Shown here: piece after piece, positions 1-9,411 of the stretch | Layout: the number at the start of each line of letters is the position of its first letter | Numbering within the stretch: position 1 is the stretch's first letter | NCBI GenBank assembly: GCA_029204225.1 | Contig: MU831563.1 | Location: forward strand, 126,001-177,190 | Direction of reading: 5' to 3' | From: Diphasiastrum complanatum | Lineage: Eukaryota; Streptophyta; Lycopodiopsida; Lycopodiales; Lycopodiaceae | DNA length: 51,190 bases | The notes under the pieces: model-generated | Seen by the model: only the letters and a program-made list of their open reading frames with translations | Database searches by the model: none | What the model was told of the DNA's origin: nothing | Program-made: the position numbers and the translations under genes

Positions 1-660
1 GAAAGCATTAAGGAGGTAGAACTTGTTCAAGTTATACTTAATGGCTTGTTGGATGATCATGCTAATCTTGTTCAAAGTTTTTCTATTCAAAAGACTTTGC
101 CAAATATTGTGGATTTGTACGAGATTTTGGTGAATGAGGAGTTTAGGCTTCAATCAAGAGGAGGTGGATCTACATTGACATCTCATTATGAAGAAGAGGC
201 TATGTTCATCAAAGGCAAGTTCAAGGGCAAAGGCAAAGGCAAGTGGTCAAAAGGACAAGACCAAGGTGAGACTTTCTCTTTTGGCAAAAAGAAAGATATC
301 TTTAGATTGAAATGTTTTTATTAGCCATCAAAGGGCATTTTGCTAATGAATGTTTGAAGAAGCAAAGAGATGAAGGTAGCAAGGAAATCAACTTTACTAT
401 TAATGATGAGGATCTAGGTGGTTTTGATTCTCTTTTGATGTGTTCTTCAAGTCCAATATCAAGTGAAGGTGACAAAGATTCATGGTGGATTGATAGTGGA
501 TCTAGTTCACACATGACTAATCACAAGGAGTTTTTTACTTCTTTGGTCACTTATGATGGAGCCAAGAAAGCAATTCACATGCCAATGGTGGTGAGTGTGT
601 GATTGAAGGTATTGGTTCAATAACTATTTGTCTCTCTACTAATAGAAAATCAAGGGTTAG
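1..660 (+). pseudogene. Ty1/copia gag-protease remnant (truncated at window start)
   Basis: Frame 1 is open from the first base and reads as the C-terminal half of a copia gag: the block LVQVILNGL is followed by a Lys/Gly-rich tail (KGKFKGKGKGKW). The zinc knuckle near 313-357 is broken. The first Cys and the GHFANEC half survive, but a one-base deletion and a TAG at 322-324 destroy the second Cys and shift the frame. The aspartic protease motif WWIDSGSSSHMT follows at about 483-518, and matching sequence fades by about 660. Gag normally packages element RNA and the protease matures the polyprotein; this copy cannot make either. No integrase or RT follows, so it is a truncated relic. It resembles gag of the intact element at 8716-14319 but is clearly a different family. 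Confidence 0.85.
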
Positions 661-734
661 TTTTGCTTCAAAAAACTACTTTTTGACACTTCTCCGCAAG
701 TTTATAGAAGGATTTTTCAATACCAACTATAACT

Positions 735-950
735 CGTTTTGTCTTGGCGGTCTTGGGAGGAGTCTATCAAAGACAAAGTCACTCACCAAAGAGGCTTGGG
801 CTAAAATCATTATAATATATATATTTAATTATTTATCTATTTATCTATTTATTTATTTATTTATTTATTAATAGAAAAGGGCCTTTGACAGTCGTGGGAG
901 GAGCTATTAGAGATAGAGTTGCTTCCCAACGAGGCTAATGGCCCAATTCG
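735..950. repeat. Diverged tandem duplication, about 72 bp units
   Basis: Two stretches, about 735-808 and 879-950, share the order GTC..TGGGAGGAG..AGA..AA/GAGTTGCTT/CACT..GAGGCT..GGC with many substitutions. A TTTA microsatellite lies between them. Function is unknown; it may be decayed LTR or 3' end sequence of the neighbouring copia relic. Confidence 0.4.
826..870. repeat. TTTA/TCTA microsatellite
   Basis: Runs of TTTA, with TCTA variants at the left end, cover about 45 bp. It is a simple sequence repeat with no coding potential. Confidence 0.85.
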
Positions 951-973
951 TATTTTTATGTTTATAGAAAAAT

Positions 974-1160
974 AAACCCTTGCAGATTTCTCTGTGTCCT
1001 GGTCTCAAATGGAACTTCAGAGGCCCCTACAAAAGTTTGTTGTTTTGTTTTTTTTTTGTTGACAACAAACCCTTGCAGATTTCTCTGTGTCCTGGTCTTA
1101 GTGAGACTCGGATGGAACTTCAAAGGCCTTTAGAAAAGTTTGTTGTTTGTTTGTTTGTTT
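974..1160. repeat. 93-bp tandem duplication
   Basis: The unit beginning AAACCCTTGCAGATTTCTC occurs at 974 and again 93 bp later. Both copies continue through TGTGTCCTGGTCT, GGAACTTCA and AAAAGTTTGTTGTT, and each ends in a T-rich run. They differ by substitutions and by a small insertion (GTGAGACTCGG) in the second copy. No function is recognised. Confidence 0.75.
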
Positions 1161-1335
1161 TTTTTTAAAAAAGAAGAGACTACGTTAAAAAAACAGCGAG
1201 GGTAACTAGATCATCAAAAGTTAAGGTTTAAAAAACATAGCAGATAAAAAATGAAAAGAAAAACACAACTCTGAAAAAGGCCTCAAAGATAACGTAAAAA
1301 GAGAAAGGGAGAAATAACTAAAATTATAAAAAAAA

Positions 1336-2517
1336 TTAAGAGGTGAGGAGAAGAGAAGGAATGGTATACGCAGGAGAATGGAGAGCACAGTGGAGAATGG
1401 AGAGCACAGTTTGGGATGCGGGTTTCTGGAGTGCGGTAGTGAGGGAAAGAGGAGGGAGCGGAGCAGGTAACCGAGGGAGAGAAGAGAGAGAGAGTAGGCA
1501 GGCAGGCAGGCAAGCAGGGAGGTGCGAGCAGAGAGGTGGAGGAGCGGAAAGGAGGTGAAGGAGGAAGCGGAAGGGGCAGCAAGCAAGGGAGGGAGGGGGT
1601 GAGGAGAGAGTGAGAGAGCAACAGGGAGGTGCGAGCAGAGAGGTGCGAGCAGAAGGAGTCGTAAATGGAAGGAGCGGAGTAGCAGGGGAAGGGAGCGATG
1701 GGAGGGAGGAGGTGAAGGGAGGTGGAGCGAGCAGGGAGAGCAGGGAGCGAAGGAGAGAGGGGAGTAGGGAAGGGAGGTGGAGTGAGCAGAGAGGGAGCGG
1801 AGGAGAGGGGGAAGGGAGTGAGAGAGAGAGCACGGGAGGGAAGAGCGCAACGTGCAGCAGAGAGGAAGGGAGAGGGAGCGAAGGAGTAGGGAGGAGTAGG
1901 TAGCGAGAAGAGGGAGGGAGTGGAGCTATGGGAGGGAGCAACAGTGTACAGCAGCAGCAGCGTGCAGCAGAGGGGAAGGGAAAGGGATCAAGAAGTAGGG
2001 AGCGGGAGGAGGTGAGAAGAGGGAGGGAGTGGAGCTATGCCAGCGAGCAGGGAGGGATCGGAGGAGAGGGAAGAGAGTGGAGGAAGGAGCGAGAGAATGG
2101 AGGGAGGGCAGCGAGTAGGGAAGGGAGGTGGAGGAGAGGGAGGAGCAAGGAAGGGAGGTGGAGCAAGCAGGGAGGGAGCGGAGGAGAGGGAAGAGAGTGG
2201 AGGAAGGAGCGAGAGAGGGGAGGGAGCGAGGGAGGTGAAGCGAGCAGGAAGGGATCAGAGGAAGGAGGGGAAGAGAGTGGAGAAGGAGTGAGAGAGGGGA
2301 GCAGAAGGGGCAACAAGAGATGAAGGTGGAGGCAACGAGGAGGAAGGTAGCGAGGGGACGAGAGGTGAAGGTACAGGGAGCGAGAGATGAAAGGCGAGCG
2401 AGAGATGAAGGGATAGGCAACGAGGAGAAAGGTAGGGCAACGAGGGAAGAGAGGGAGCGAGCGAGAGGGGGTGGTGAAGGGAGGGGAAGCAAAGAGAGAA
2501 GGGTAGCAAAGAGAGAG
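1336..2517. repeat. Long polypurine (GA-rich) tract
   Basis: About 1.2 kb is almost entirely purine on the plus strand. It is built from degenerate short blocks such as GGGAGGGAGCG, GAGAGGGAAG, GGAGGTG and GCGAGCAG. Longer sub-repeats recur, for example GGAGAGGGAAGAGAGTGG at about 2052 and 2172. The composition opens reading frames on both strands, but these are low-complexity artefacts. In minus-strand terms it is a CT-rich stretch lying downstream of the tRNA-Asp primer site of the LTR at 2815-3488, so it could be that element's leader. Its purine asymmetry makes triplex (H-DNA) formation plausible. Confidence 0.85.
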
Positions 2518-2794
2518 ATTTGTTGTTTTTTTTTTTTTTTAAGGAAAAAAAGAAGGTTGATGGATAGCAAAAATAATGAATTAGGGAACGTTAATCAAAT
2601 TAACTACACCATACATAGCTTACTACTAAAAAACCAAAACTAATCCTTGAGGGCTTGGGTTTTTTTGTAATGGAAATGGAAGATTTCGGAAATCAGAAAA
2701 AGAGGAGGTGAGGGGAGGAAGCAGAAAAGAGTGGAGAGAGGAGTGAAGAAAGAGAGAGTTTGAAAGGCAGCTATGCGGTGAGCAACGTTGGCGC

Positions 2795-2812
2795 TCCCCG
2801 GCAACGGCGCCA
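2795..2812 (-). promoter_or_regulatory. LTR primer binding site, tRNA-Asp type
   Basis: On the minus strand the 18 bases starting TGGCGCCGTTGCCGGGG are complementary to the 3' end, including CCA, of plant tRNA-Asp(GTC) as I know it. They lie 2 bp inside the CA end of the LTR at 2815-3488, which is the expected place for priming minus-strand cDNA. Confidence 0.75.
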
Positions 2813-2814
2813 AT

Positions 2815-3039
2815 TGTAGTCGGTTGTAGTATAGGGGTCCGTTCACTGGGAGCCACCCGTGCTCACCTGCATAACAATAGAGAGAGAAGGGAGATAGAGA
2901 AAGGAGATAGAGAGAGGTAGAGAGAGGAGATAGAAGGAGTGATGAGAGAGAGTGTGTTAGAGAGAGAGAGAGATAAGAGCTCACCAAGGATGGTTGTGCC
3001 TATGAGGGCTCGAGCGCCTACCCATAGCTATGCACCAAT

Positions 3040-3076
<37 letters not shown>

Positions 3077-3488
3077 AGAGAGCTTTATTGAGAAGAAAAA
3101 TGAAAATATGTACAATGGAAAATGGCCTCCTTATATAGTTGAGGAGGGAGGGCCATCTTGGCTCTCATTGGTCTATTTACAATAGCATCTTAGCCCTTCA
3201 AACTAAATGAGCTTCAATCTAATGCTTCATTAGGAAAAGGGCCAAACTCACATGATTCATGTTAGTTTGAGAGATTCCCTTTTAATTTAGAACCTTATGA
3301 ACTTGACTTTGGACTTTTTAATTAATTTATCTACCAAGGCCCAAAGTCCTTTTATTCAAGTTCTATTTATCCGATTTGCGTGGTCACTGGGTCGATCTTA
3401 TACACGCAAGAAGCCGGTGCCCTCGCACTTATTATTCTAACTGTACACTGTACTGTGGCGGGGCACACTAGGTAAGGCTTGGCCAACA
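2815..3488 (-). mobile_element. Solitary 5' LTR of a tRNA-Asp-primed (Ty3/gypsy-like) element
   Basis: On the minus strand this 674-bp block starts TGTTGGCC and ends CTACA, giving TG...CA termini, and is followed 2 bp later by the primer binding site. A TATA box (TATATAA, complement of 3131-3137) sits in the middle, as expected for U3/R. A GA microsatellite and further GA-rich DNA lie between the TATA box and the LTR end. No matching second LTR and no gag-pol on the minus strand are present to the left, so the element is either truncated at the GA-rich tract or a non-coding derivative. I could not identify target-site duplications. Clade assignment rests only on primer type. Confidence 0.6.
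3044..3073. repeat. GA microsatellite
   Basis: A perfect (GA)n run of about 30 bp inside the LTR-like block at 2815-3488. Confidence 0.9.
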
Positions 3489-3540
3489 GTATTTCAAGTG
3501 GTGGGACCCACTTGTTCATTATTGCAGGAAATACCCACAA

Positions 3541-4820
3541 CAATCAGAGACCAGATACAATCCTGTGGATAGAGAGTCACACTTACGAGTCCATCTGCTT
3601 ACGGATTTTAGCTATCGCTGATTCCAAAAACCAAACTCATTGTTGCCAAACACATTTATGGCGACAATCTTTCATATTCAAAAACTCTTGCAAACCCATG
3701 TTCATGACTAGCCAGCTCCAACGACAAGCTGGTTATCTTGCTCATCACTAAGGTATTTTCCGAACTTATCTCAATATGGCTATGATGAATATGAGAAATG
3801 ATGGCCCTCAATATTGTGAGTGTTTCTTTTGACAACACGTTATGCATGGGAAAATGTGATCTACGGTTTGGATAGAACGTGATGATATGCATGTTGGAAG
3901 CTTGGATTGTATTATTCTTAGCATGCTAGCTATATCACTAGTACTATTGTATGTGTTATAAGAAACCGTTTTTCTGTTGATAAGCAATCAGTTGATGCTA
4001 CTCAATTCTCGTGGTGTTATTGATGGTTATATTATAATGAAAAACAAAGTTGAACATGCATGTTACTACTGTGTTATATGAAGTTACTAAGCCTTGTAAC
4101 TATACACTAAACTGGGCCCGACCTCTTTGAAACACAAGAGTGTTCATGAATCACTCGAATCTTTGAAGACAAAATCACTTTTGTCTAGAGCTGAAAATTT
4201 TCACAATCCGGTGGCGCATTCAATCAGATACCAGATACACTCTTGTGGGTAGAGAGTCACACTTATGAGTCCATCTGCTTACGGATTTTAGCTATCGCTG
4301 ATTCCAAAAACCAAACTCACTGTTGCCAAACACATTTGTGGCGACAATCTTTCGTATTCAGAAACTCTTGCAAACTCATGTTCATGACTAGCTAGCTCCA
4401 ACGACAAGCTGGTTATCTTGCTCATCACTAAGGTATTTTCCCAACTTATCTCAATATGGCTATGATGAATATGAGAAATGATGGCCCTCAATATTGTGAG
4501 TGTTTCTTTTGACAACACGTTATGCATGGGGAAATGTGATCTACGGTTTGGATACAACGTGATGATATGCATGTTGGAAGGTTGGATTGTATTATTCTTA
4601 GCATGCTAGCTATGTCACTGGTACTATTGAATGTGCTATAAGAAACCGTTTTTCTGTTGATAAGTAATCAGTTGATGCTACTCAATTCTCGTGGTGTTAT
4701 TGATGGTTATCATAATGAAAAGCAAAGTTGAACATGCATGTCACTATTGTGTGATATGAAGTTACTAAGGCTTGTAACTATGCACTAAACTAGGCCCGAC
4801 CTCTTTGAAACACAAGAGTG
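3541..4820 (+). repeat. 680-bp tandem repeat, 1.9 copies
   Basis: A unit starting CAATCAGA.ACCAGATACA at 3541 begins again at 4221, a period of 680 bp. The copies agree closely through CTTACGGATTTTAGCTATCG, GACAACACGTTATGCATGGG and GGCCCGACCTCTTTGAAACA. The second copy stops near 4820, where unrelated sequence begins. A third, inverted copy that itself spans a unit junction ends the window (50789-51190). On the minus strand a frame of up to 94 codons stays open in copy 2 but has a TAA in copy 1, so coding function is doubtful. Origin is unknown; it could be LTR or UTR sequence of a retroelement or a small satellite. Confidence 0.85.
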
Positions 4821-5067
4821 GGCAGTCCACCAAATGTGGCTGAAATACGCCACTTTGGTTAAGTCTCACTAGTCACACCCACTGTCAGAAATGTCTAGTG
4901 AAATACCTAAACCTGATAGATGGCGAAATACTACCACTCATCAAACAGAGCAGTACGTATAACTTGCACCCCACAGACACAGAGCATAGAATCAATGAGC
5001 GAATCTTATATAGGCCCTAAAGAAACATGTATTCATCAAATGAGGACCTATAAGTCACACCCTAGTA

Positions 5068-5847
5068 ATGCAAAACCACCCTAGAGAGCATGACGCCAAA
5101 CACATGGGGTTAGGGGCAGTCTCTAAGGGATATGCTCTGATAAGAAAAACCACAAAAAACAAAAATGGACAATTACACATGAGTAGAGTTAAGTATCAAC
5201 TCCTGTTGTCACTCGACAATGTTTGCCAAATGTATAGAAGAGGAGTATCACGATACCACTTCTACACTCCAGAATTCCACCATAACCTACTATTTGGTGA
5301 TAGTTTGATTAGGGTACATCACTGCAGAGAACATAGTTATCTAGAGGTATACGAGCTTGTGATTGACGGGTATTGGCATCTGACAGACACCACCTCCACT
5401 CGATACATAGAAATAACACAACCTCTTAAACAAACCCCAATCTTTGAGCCACCAGTACAATCATTTGTAGCATCTAACAGTGACAGCAGAAATCTAGTGA
5501 ATGATCCTAGAAGAGCATGGTTTCAACACTCTGAATTGGCTCTAGGAAGTCCCAGTGAAAGTCTTGTTAATGATTCTGCTACTAGCCCCCATATGCAAGT
5601 AAGGACGGTCTAGGAATCAAGGTTTGTACCTAGAAACCAAGTGAAGAGAGCAGCCTCTCCCTTCAATCATACTTTTGAGAGCTTGGAAATTCTCATTGAT
5701 CGGGGAGCACGAGGTAACTACGCATATCCAAGACAATGTCTTGATCCCAAAAATGTACTAGCTGTGAAAGTTCATCAGAAACTAAAACATTGCCTAGGCC
5801 AACAAAATCATTTGAGTACTGTTAAGAGATATATTTCAGATACCTGA
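5068..5847 (+). pseudogene. Unrecognised open frame upstream of gypsy-like gag, one internal stop
   Basis: One frame is open from 5068 to 5847 apart from a TAG at 5611-5613, giving about 259 codons in two blocks. I do not recognise the product. Composition is mixed and looks protein-like (for example YHFYTPEFHHNLLFGDSLIR, then a Ser/Asn-rich stretch and a Pro-rich segment near FEPPVQSF). No signal peptide, membrane span or zinc motif is visible. It lies directly before the gag-like frame at 5876, in the same direction but another frame. Some plant gypsy lineages (Ogre/Tat) carry an extra ORF before gag, and this may be such a relic. Alternatively it is a chance frame. Confidence 0.35.
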
Positions 5848-5875
5848 TATCATTATCATTGTCAAAAATTCACAA

Positions 5876-6990
5876 TTGAAAGCTATGGCTGCTCGAGTTA
5901 CTGAGCCTATAGTAATTCTTGCTGATATAGAACCTTTATTGAAGTTGAGAAGCACAACCCCTTATGAGACTGCAAAAGATCACATCAATGCATTTTGGAC
6001 CACTTGTCTGATAAACCGCATAACAAATTCACACCATATCATGATGTACTTTGCGATTACCTTGATGAGAACTGCGAGGAAAGGGTACTACAGTCTACCC
6101 GGAGAATCCGTCAAAGATATAGAGACCTTTCACCTGACTAAATTTGCCTCACATAGAACTACCGATGGTCTATCATTCACTTTAATATCCCTTCAACAAG
6201 GAGAAGGAGAAGGAGTTAGAAAATATTTTTGAAGATTGACTGAACTTTCGAGGCCAGTAGGAGCCACAGTAGCACTATCGCCGCAATTACTGTTGAATTT
6301 CTTCCTACTAGGATTGAAGAATGACCTACAGTTGATAGTAAGGCAGAGCAATCCCCAGTCGATAGATGAAGCAGTAGCAAAAGCGATAGTAGTGAAAAAT
6401 GCACAGATAGCCATTGCCCAGGCATCTAAAATATCACAAGCCGTAAACAGTTTAAACCTTAAGAGCGACATATGGGAAGCAAATCCAGTTGCAGAAAGAA
6501 GTTTTTATAACACCAATATGCTAGTACCAATACAGATTGTAGAACCATATCAACCAGTTCAGAGTAGAAATGATCCTTTTAGAACCCAACCAACAAACTC
6601 AAAGGGAATGCAAATCCAAGCAACAACTGCTAGAAATGTACTAGTGGAGAGGGGATATGAGAGCACCGAATCTAACTCAGGGATAGATGATGTAAAAGCC
6701 ATGTTGAAAGGGTACATGGATGTGATGAACGAGAATATTTCTACCCTAGCTTCAGACGTGAATTTTCTTAAATGATAACAGAATATGATTGGACAAAGAC
6801 GTAACACAGATATGCTCCCACCGCTAGTATGCCGACATTGTCAAGGCAACCACCTCAATAGAAACTGTTTGAATATGGTTTGTGCATATTGCAAGAAAAC
6901 GGGACATCTAGAAGATAGATGTTGGAGTCGAAGGAAAGCAATCACTAGAAATCATATCCCTGGCCCTATCAATCATAGACCTCCTGAAGG
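5876..6990 (+). pseudogene. Decayed Ty3/gypsy-like gag with two zinc knuckles
   Basis: A single frame (5876, 6236, 6785) runs through gag with only three in-frame stops: TGA at 6230-6232 and TGA-TAA at 6773-6778. The N-terminal part resembles the retrotransposon gag domain: DHINAFWTTCLI, then YYSLPGESVKDIETF, QQGEGEGVRKYF, and after the stop RLTELSRPVGA and LNFFLLGLKNDL. The C-terminal part has two Cys/His knuckles at 6830-6922: one C-x2-C-x3-H-x4-C (CRHCQGNHLNRNC) and one C-x2-C-x4-H-x4-C (CAYCKKTGHLEDRC), followed by basic residues. Such proteins form the virus-like particle and bind element RNA. No protease or RT follows, so it is non-functional. Gypsy rather than copia affiliation is inferred from the gag domain style. 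Confidence 0.65.
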
Positions 6991-7026
6991 CAATGTTGGT
7001 CGTTGCCTTTACCTGAGGGCAGCCTT

Positions 7027-7135
7027 CAGGATTTGTAAGACACCTTCGGCGTTTGGAAGACACCTTTGTGTTTGGAAGACAACTTCGGTGTTTGCAAGAC
7101 ATCGCCTTTGTCTGTAGGACAGCTTTGGCCTATTG
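7027..7135 (+). repeat. Short tandem repeats, about 20 bp
   Basis: Four to five degenerate units of the type TTTGGAAGACACCTTCGGTG occupy this stretch (TTTGTAAGACACCTTCGGCG, TTTGGAAGACACCTTTGTG, TTTGGAAGACAACTTCGGTG, TTTGCAAGACATCGCCTTTG). It follows the zinc-knuckle region and may be internal sequence of the same retroelement. Confidence 0.7.
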
Positions 7136-7425
7136 TAGGGCAAGTGTCGCCTTCTTAACCTGATGAAAATTGCATGCAAATATGTAGTGTCGGATATTAT
7201 TTTGCAATTTTTGCCTATGTAGAAACCCGTGTAAAACTTGCAGTGTTGCCTGTTAGAAAACTTAGTGTAAAAACACAGTGTCAATTTTTTGCAATTTTTT
7301 GGTTGTGGAAAAATGCAAGTACAAACCAGACTGTAGCGATAATTAGTTCAAAATGCATACTGTTTCAAAAACAGTTCAATTTTTGCAGGTTACATTTGAG
7401 AGAGTAGAATTTAGAGAAGGGAGGA
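7130..7425 (+). repeat. Dispersed repeat (inverted partner at 17860-18130)
   Basis: Segments such as GTAGGGCAAGTGTCGCCTT and GTGTAAAAACACAGTGT recur in the same order, in diverged form, on the minus strand at about 17860-18130. This suggests two old copies of one element's 3' internal region. Confidence 0.45.
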
Positions 7426-7429
7426 GGAC
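7413..7429 (+). promoter_or_regulatory. Possible polypurine tract next to an LTR start
   Basis: A 17-bp all-purine stretch (AGAGAAGGGAGGAGGA plus C) runs directly into TGTTGGGATGAG at 7430. This is the arrangement of a plus-strand priming tract and the TG end of a 3' LTR. The right end of that LTR could not be found, so the call is tentative. Sequence from 7430 to 8710 is otherwise unassigned. Confidence 0.35.
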
Positions 7430-8710
7430 TGTTGGGATGAGTAGGAGTTAGATTAGACTCCAACACATCTCAAGGAGGAGAAGGCAATTGGATTGCCTCA
7501 ATTTATGTTCCATGATGCAAGGCCCATGAACATGGTGCTTTGGCAGAATCACATGGTGAGTTATTGTCAAGGTGTTCTACTTCTCAATTATTCTTTCATC
7601 TTGTTCATTTGGATGATGGTGTTTCATCAAGTAGAAGCAATAATGGTGCTTGCTTATATGTCCCCTTCATGGAAGACTTCAATTGGATGTGTCTCTTATC
7701 AATGGTGCTTGATAGGAAGATTGCAATAGTTGATACTTTGGGGATTTTTAGATCCATATGACAATATTCCTTTGCATGTAAGGAGTAAGGAAAGTCTCAT
7801 CTATATCAAGAGGATGATGGTAGGATCCTCATATCTACCAACAATCCAAGTGCATGATTGGAGAGAGACCATGGCTTGAGGAGGTGTCATCCCAACTCAT
7901 GGTGCCAAGAAAATTTCCAAGAGGCAAGGATGAGTCTATGTGTCTCATAATTCATGTGAAAGAGGAGCAGTTTTTAGTGGAGTGAAGCCATGTTAGTTTT
8001 GTATGATGCCTCTTGTATGGACATTTTTCATGTCATTAATGGCTTAGAACAGGTTCTAAATTATTTAGAAGTCAAGCAGTTGTTGTCATCAAATGAATGC
8101 TCTTGGATCTTGTAAGAGCAAGAATGAGATTGTCATTCATTCATTGTGTTTTTTTCATTTTGTGAGGCAATTTGTAAACTTCTCATGAGAACAAATGAAT
8201 CATCCAAAAAGGACACTTGTATCCTTTAGAAACTTAAGAAGCCTCAAGAAGATCAAGATAGCTTTTGATTACAAGATTAGATCTATCATGCAAATGTTCA
8301 TAGTTTGTGGACTAATCAAGCTAGAATGCAAAATCTTGATAATCAACACTTTTGCCTATTTTTGTGATCTTGATCTCCATGATCATTTTGAGGCATGGAG
8401 GCCTCTGGTTTCCTTCATCATGTTGCAGCTATTTTCAAGGAGGAGGTGCCTTCAATCCAAAGATCATCTTCATCTATGGAAGGAACCAATTGAAATGGTG
8501 CCAAATTGGTGGAATCATATATCAAAGGAGTTGGCAATGAATTTCCACCAAAGAAATCCTATCATGGCTTTGGCAAATTTATTGCTATTGCAAGTCCATT
8601 GCCTAGCTTTCACAATGTACCCATGCCAAAGGATCCCCTTGGAGCACCATAAGTTTGTTGTTTGATATTGTATCTCATCAAGCTACTTTTTGAGGATTGT
8701 GAAGATTTAG

Positions 8711-8715
8711 CAAAA
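8711..8715. repeat. Target-site duplication CAAAA (left)
   Basis: CAAAA directly abuts the left LTR end and is repeated at 14320-14324 beyond the other LTR. Five base pairs is the usual copia duplication length. Confidence 0.9.
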
Positions 8716-9397
8716 TGTAAAAATTACATCAAATAAGGATCCTAAAACACTTGAAATGATGAGGGAAACAATAAATTATGATTTCATAAGATTAGCACAA
8801 GTTGAACCATCAAAATCCATCAAAAATCTATGCTTGAACCTCACTAAATGGCCCAAATCCTTGAAGAAGGCTTCACACGTGTGAAAGTACGGCCTCCCAC
8901 AGTCTGAATACTGTACACCAGACCTACATTCAATCCTATAATCATTAGTAATCACAAGTACTCAAACAATTATGAACATAGAGAGCAATTGCACCATTAT
9001 GAGAGAAAAAACATGAAATTGCTTGATTGATTTTGGTGAGATATCATCACCTATATATACATGATCCATCACGGTTTTGGGCAGGTATGAGTAGCCCTAA
9101 ACCTATCCCTAATGCTAATTTTGGTGGATTTTTCATCCCTACCAGGTTAGGGTTGGAATCTTGGAGATCCCTCAACAATGCAAAAATTACCAAAAATAGC
9201 TCCTATTTTTTCTCCCTTGTATCTAAGCATAATTTGGACTCATTCCAAAGGTTCTAACACTTAGGTCTACTTGAGAACATCCTTATGAATGGAATCCTAT
9301 GCTATTTGGCACGTGTGACAAGCCACATCATGACCATCTAACTATTTACAAGTCATATGACCAAAACTAGTCAAGCTAGAATTGTGAATTTTTAACA
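8716..9397 (-). repeat. Copia 3' LTR (682 bp)
   Basis: Same length as the LTR at 13638-14319 and about 98% identical by eye. Both carry the conserved stretch CCTATATATACATGATCC near the middle, which contains TATA-like sequence. In element orientation this is the downstream LTR, next to the polypurine tract. Confidence 0.95.
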
Positions 9398-9409
9398 CTC
9401 CTCCTCACT
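9398..9409 (-). promoter_or_regulatory. Polypurine tract of the copia element
   Basis: Minus strand AGTGAGGAGGAG directly precedes the 3' LTR start TGTTAAAA, as expected for the plus-strand primer. It lies just past the pol stop codon at 9412-9414. Confidence 0.75.
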
Positions 9410-9411
9410 AT

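Noticed and set aside
1221-2856. Many overlapping long frames on both strands, Ser/Leu/Pro-rich or Arg/Glu/Gly-rich
   Set aside because: They arise from the polypurine composition, which lacks stop codons in several frames at once; no domain or normal amino-acid composition.
2795-2860. A circularly permuted tRNA-Asp gene
   Set aside because: Only the acceptor/T-stem 3' end and about 19 bases of the 5' end are present; no anticodon arm can be recognised, and the position matches an LTR primer site. Kept as a finding about primer pairing instead.
3656-4572. Minus-strand frames of 78 and 94 codons in the 680-bp repeat as a real gene
   Set aside because: The frame is interrupted by TAA in two of three copies and has no recognisable motif; the similarity reflects DNA-level repetition.
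7027-7135. A CRISPR-like array
   Set aside because: The short units are contiguous and degenerate without unique spacers, and the DNA is plant nuclear.
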